This document shows positions 13,659 to 13,835 of a stretch of 13,835 nt of DNA, in pieces (position 1 is the first letter of the stretch; each line of letters opens with the position of its first letter). Source of the DNA: Flavobacteriales bacterium UBA7443 (GTDB taxonomy: Bacteria > Bacteroidota > Bacteroidia > Flavobacteriales_D > Sanyastnellaceae); NCBI GenBank assembly GCA_002477505.1, contig DLQB01000064.1, positions 462 through 14,296 on the forward strand, given 5' to 3'. Both the position numbers and the translations under genes were made by a program. A model generated the notes under the pieces. The model did no database searches. It was not told the DNA's origin and saw only the letters and a list, made by a program, of their open reading frames with translations.

Positions 13659-13835
13659 AGCCATTCCCAAGCGCTGAAATATGCCCGGGATTCTTCTGCG
13701 CGCTCAATGAGTTGGCGGTAGAACGAATCACTGCCCAACGTGGCGCCATCGCCGATCATGAGCAGGTGGTGCTTTGCCCGCGTCATTGCGACATTGGTTC
13801 GGCGGTATTCTTTCAAAAACCCAACCTCGCCTTCT
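13646..13835 (-). CDS. C-terminal fragment of a UPF1/DNA2-like superfamily 1 helicase
   Basis: Only the last 62 codons lie in the window; the frame is open to the right edge (first whole codon at 13834) and stops with TGA at 13648-13646. The fragment reads EGEVGFLKEYRRTNVAMTRA, then KHHLLMIGDGATLGSDSFYR and so on. RRTNVAMTRAK is motif VI of superfamily 1B helicases, and GDGATLGSDSFY is the usual tail of Bacteroidota IGHMBP2/DNA2-NAM7-type helicases (commonly GDSATLGSHPFY). These are ATP-dependent DNA or RNA helicases. The last 13 bases overlap the DUF4494 gene tail-to-tail. The fragment is too short for the methionine-started ORFs one would normally list. Confidence 0.85.
   Translation of the reverse strand, partial: EGEVGFLKEYRRTNVAMTRAKHHLLMIGDGATLGSDSFYRQLIERAEESRAYFSAWEWLYAS

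Noticed and set aside
1..13835. Mobile element, CRISPR array, tRNA or other structured RNA
   Set aside because: No transposase or integrase motif, no regularly spaced repeats, no tRNA-like cloverleaf and no long intergenic space were found on either strand.

Overview
The window reads as a compact chromosomal segment of a Bacteroidota bacterium, most likely a flavobacterium-like lineage (Flavobacteriales). The evidence is a C-terminal type IX secretion (T9SS) sorting domain, a DUF4494 protein, a Bacteroidota-style short TraR/DksA protein, and several start codons preceded by the Bacteroidota -7 promoter motif TAnnTTTG. Base composition is close to balanced. There is no tRNA, rRNA, CRISPR array, insertion sequence or phage gene, and no gene-free stretch longer than about 141 bases.

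Layout. Positions 1-1046 (+) hold the C-terminal part of a secreted, probably beta-helical T9SS cargo protein. Tail-to-tail with it lies a minus-strand operon (3761 down to 1030): an exported endonuclease/exonuclease/phosphatase-fold enzyme, a DASS-type anion symporter, and the type II 3-dehydroquinate dehydratase AroQ. Divergent from it (3801-5797, +) are a TrmA/RlmD-like RNA m5U methyltransferase and a PyrR-like phosphoribosyltransferase, joined by an ATGA overlap. A second minus-strand run (10522 down to 5819) holds a lipoprotein, an undecaprenyl-phosphate sugar phosphotransferase, an OmpA-domain protein, a fumarylacetoacetate-hydrolase-family enzyme and shikimate kinase AroK; two of its four junctions are ATGA overlaps. 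Next comes a TraR/DksA-like zinc-finger gene (-), divergent from a transaldolase and threonylcarbamoyl-AMP synthase pair (+, TAATG junction). Pcm (-), a DUF4494 gene (+) and the 3' end of a UPF1/DNA2-like superfamily 1 helicase (-) close the window.

The genes are mostly housekeeping: two shikimate-pathway enzymes (AroQ and AroK, in different operons), RNA modification (RlmD-like, TsaC/Sua5-like), protein repair (Pcm), pentose-phosphate carbon flow (transaldolase), and envelope or exopolysaccharide functions (sugar phosphotransferase, lipoprotein, OmpA).

I found no clear novel defence or mobile system. The most interesting signal is regulatory. Five genes have a TAnnTTTG or near-TAnnTTTG element ending exactly four bases before the start codon, which predicts leaderless mRNAs and supports GTG starts for two of them. 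Other points worth checking are an RlmD-like enzyme without its usual Fe-S cysteines, an unassigned lipoprotein translationally coupled to a sugar-lipid transferase, and an exact 19-base repeat inside the symporter gene.
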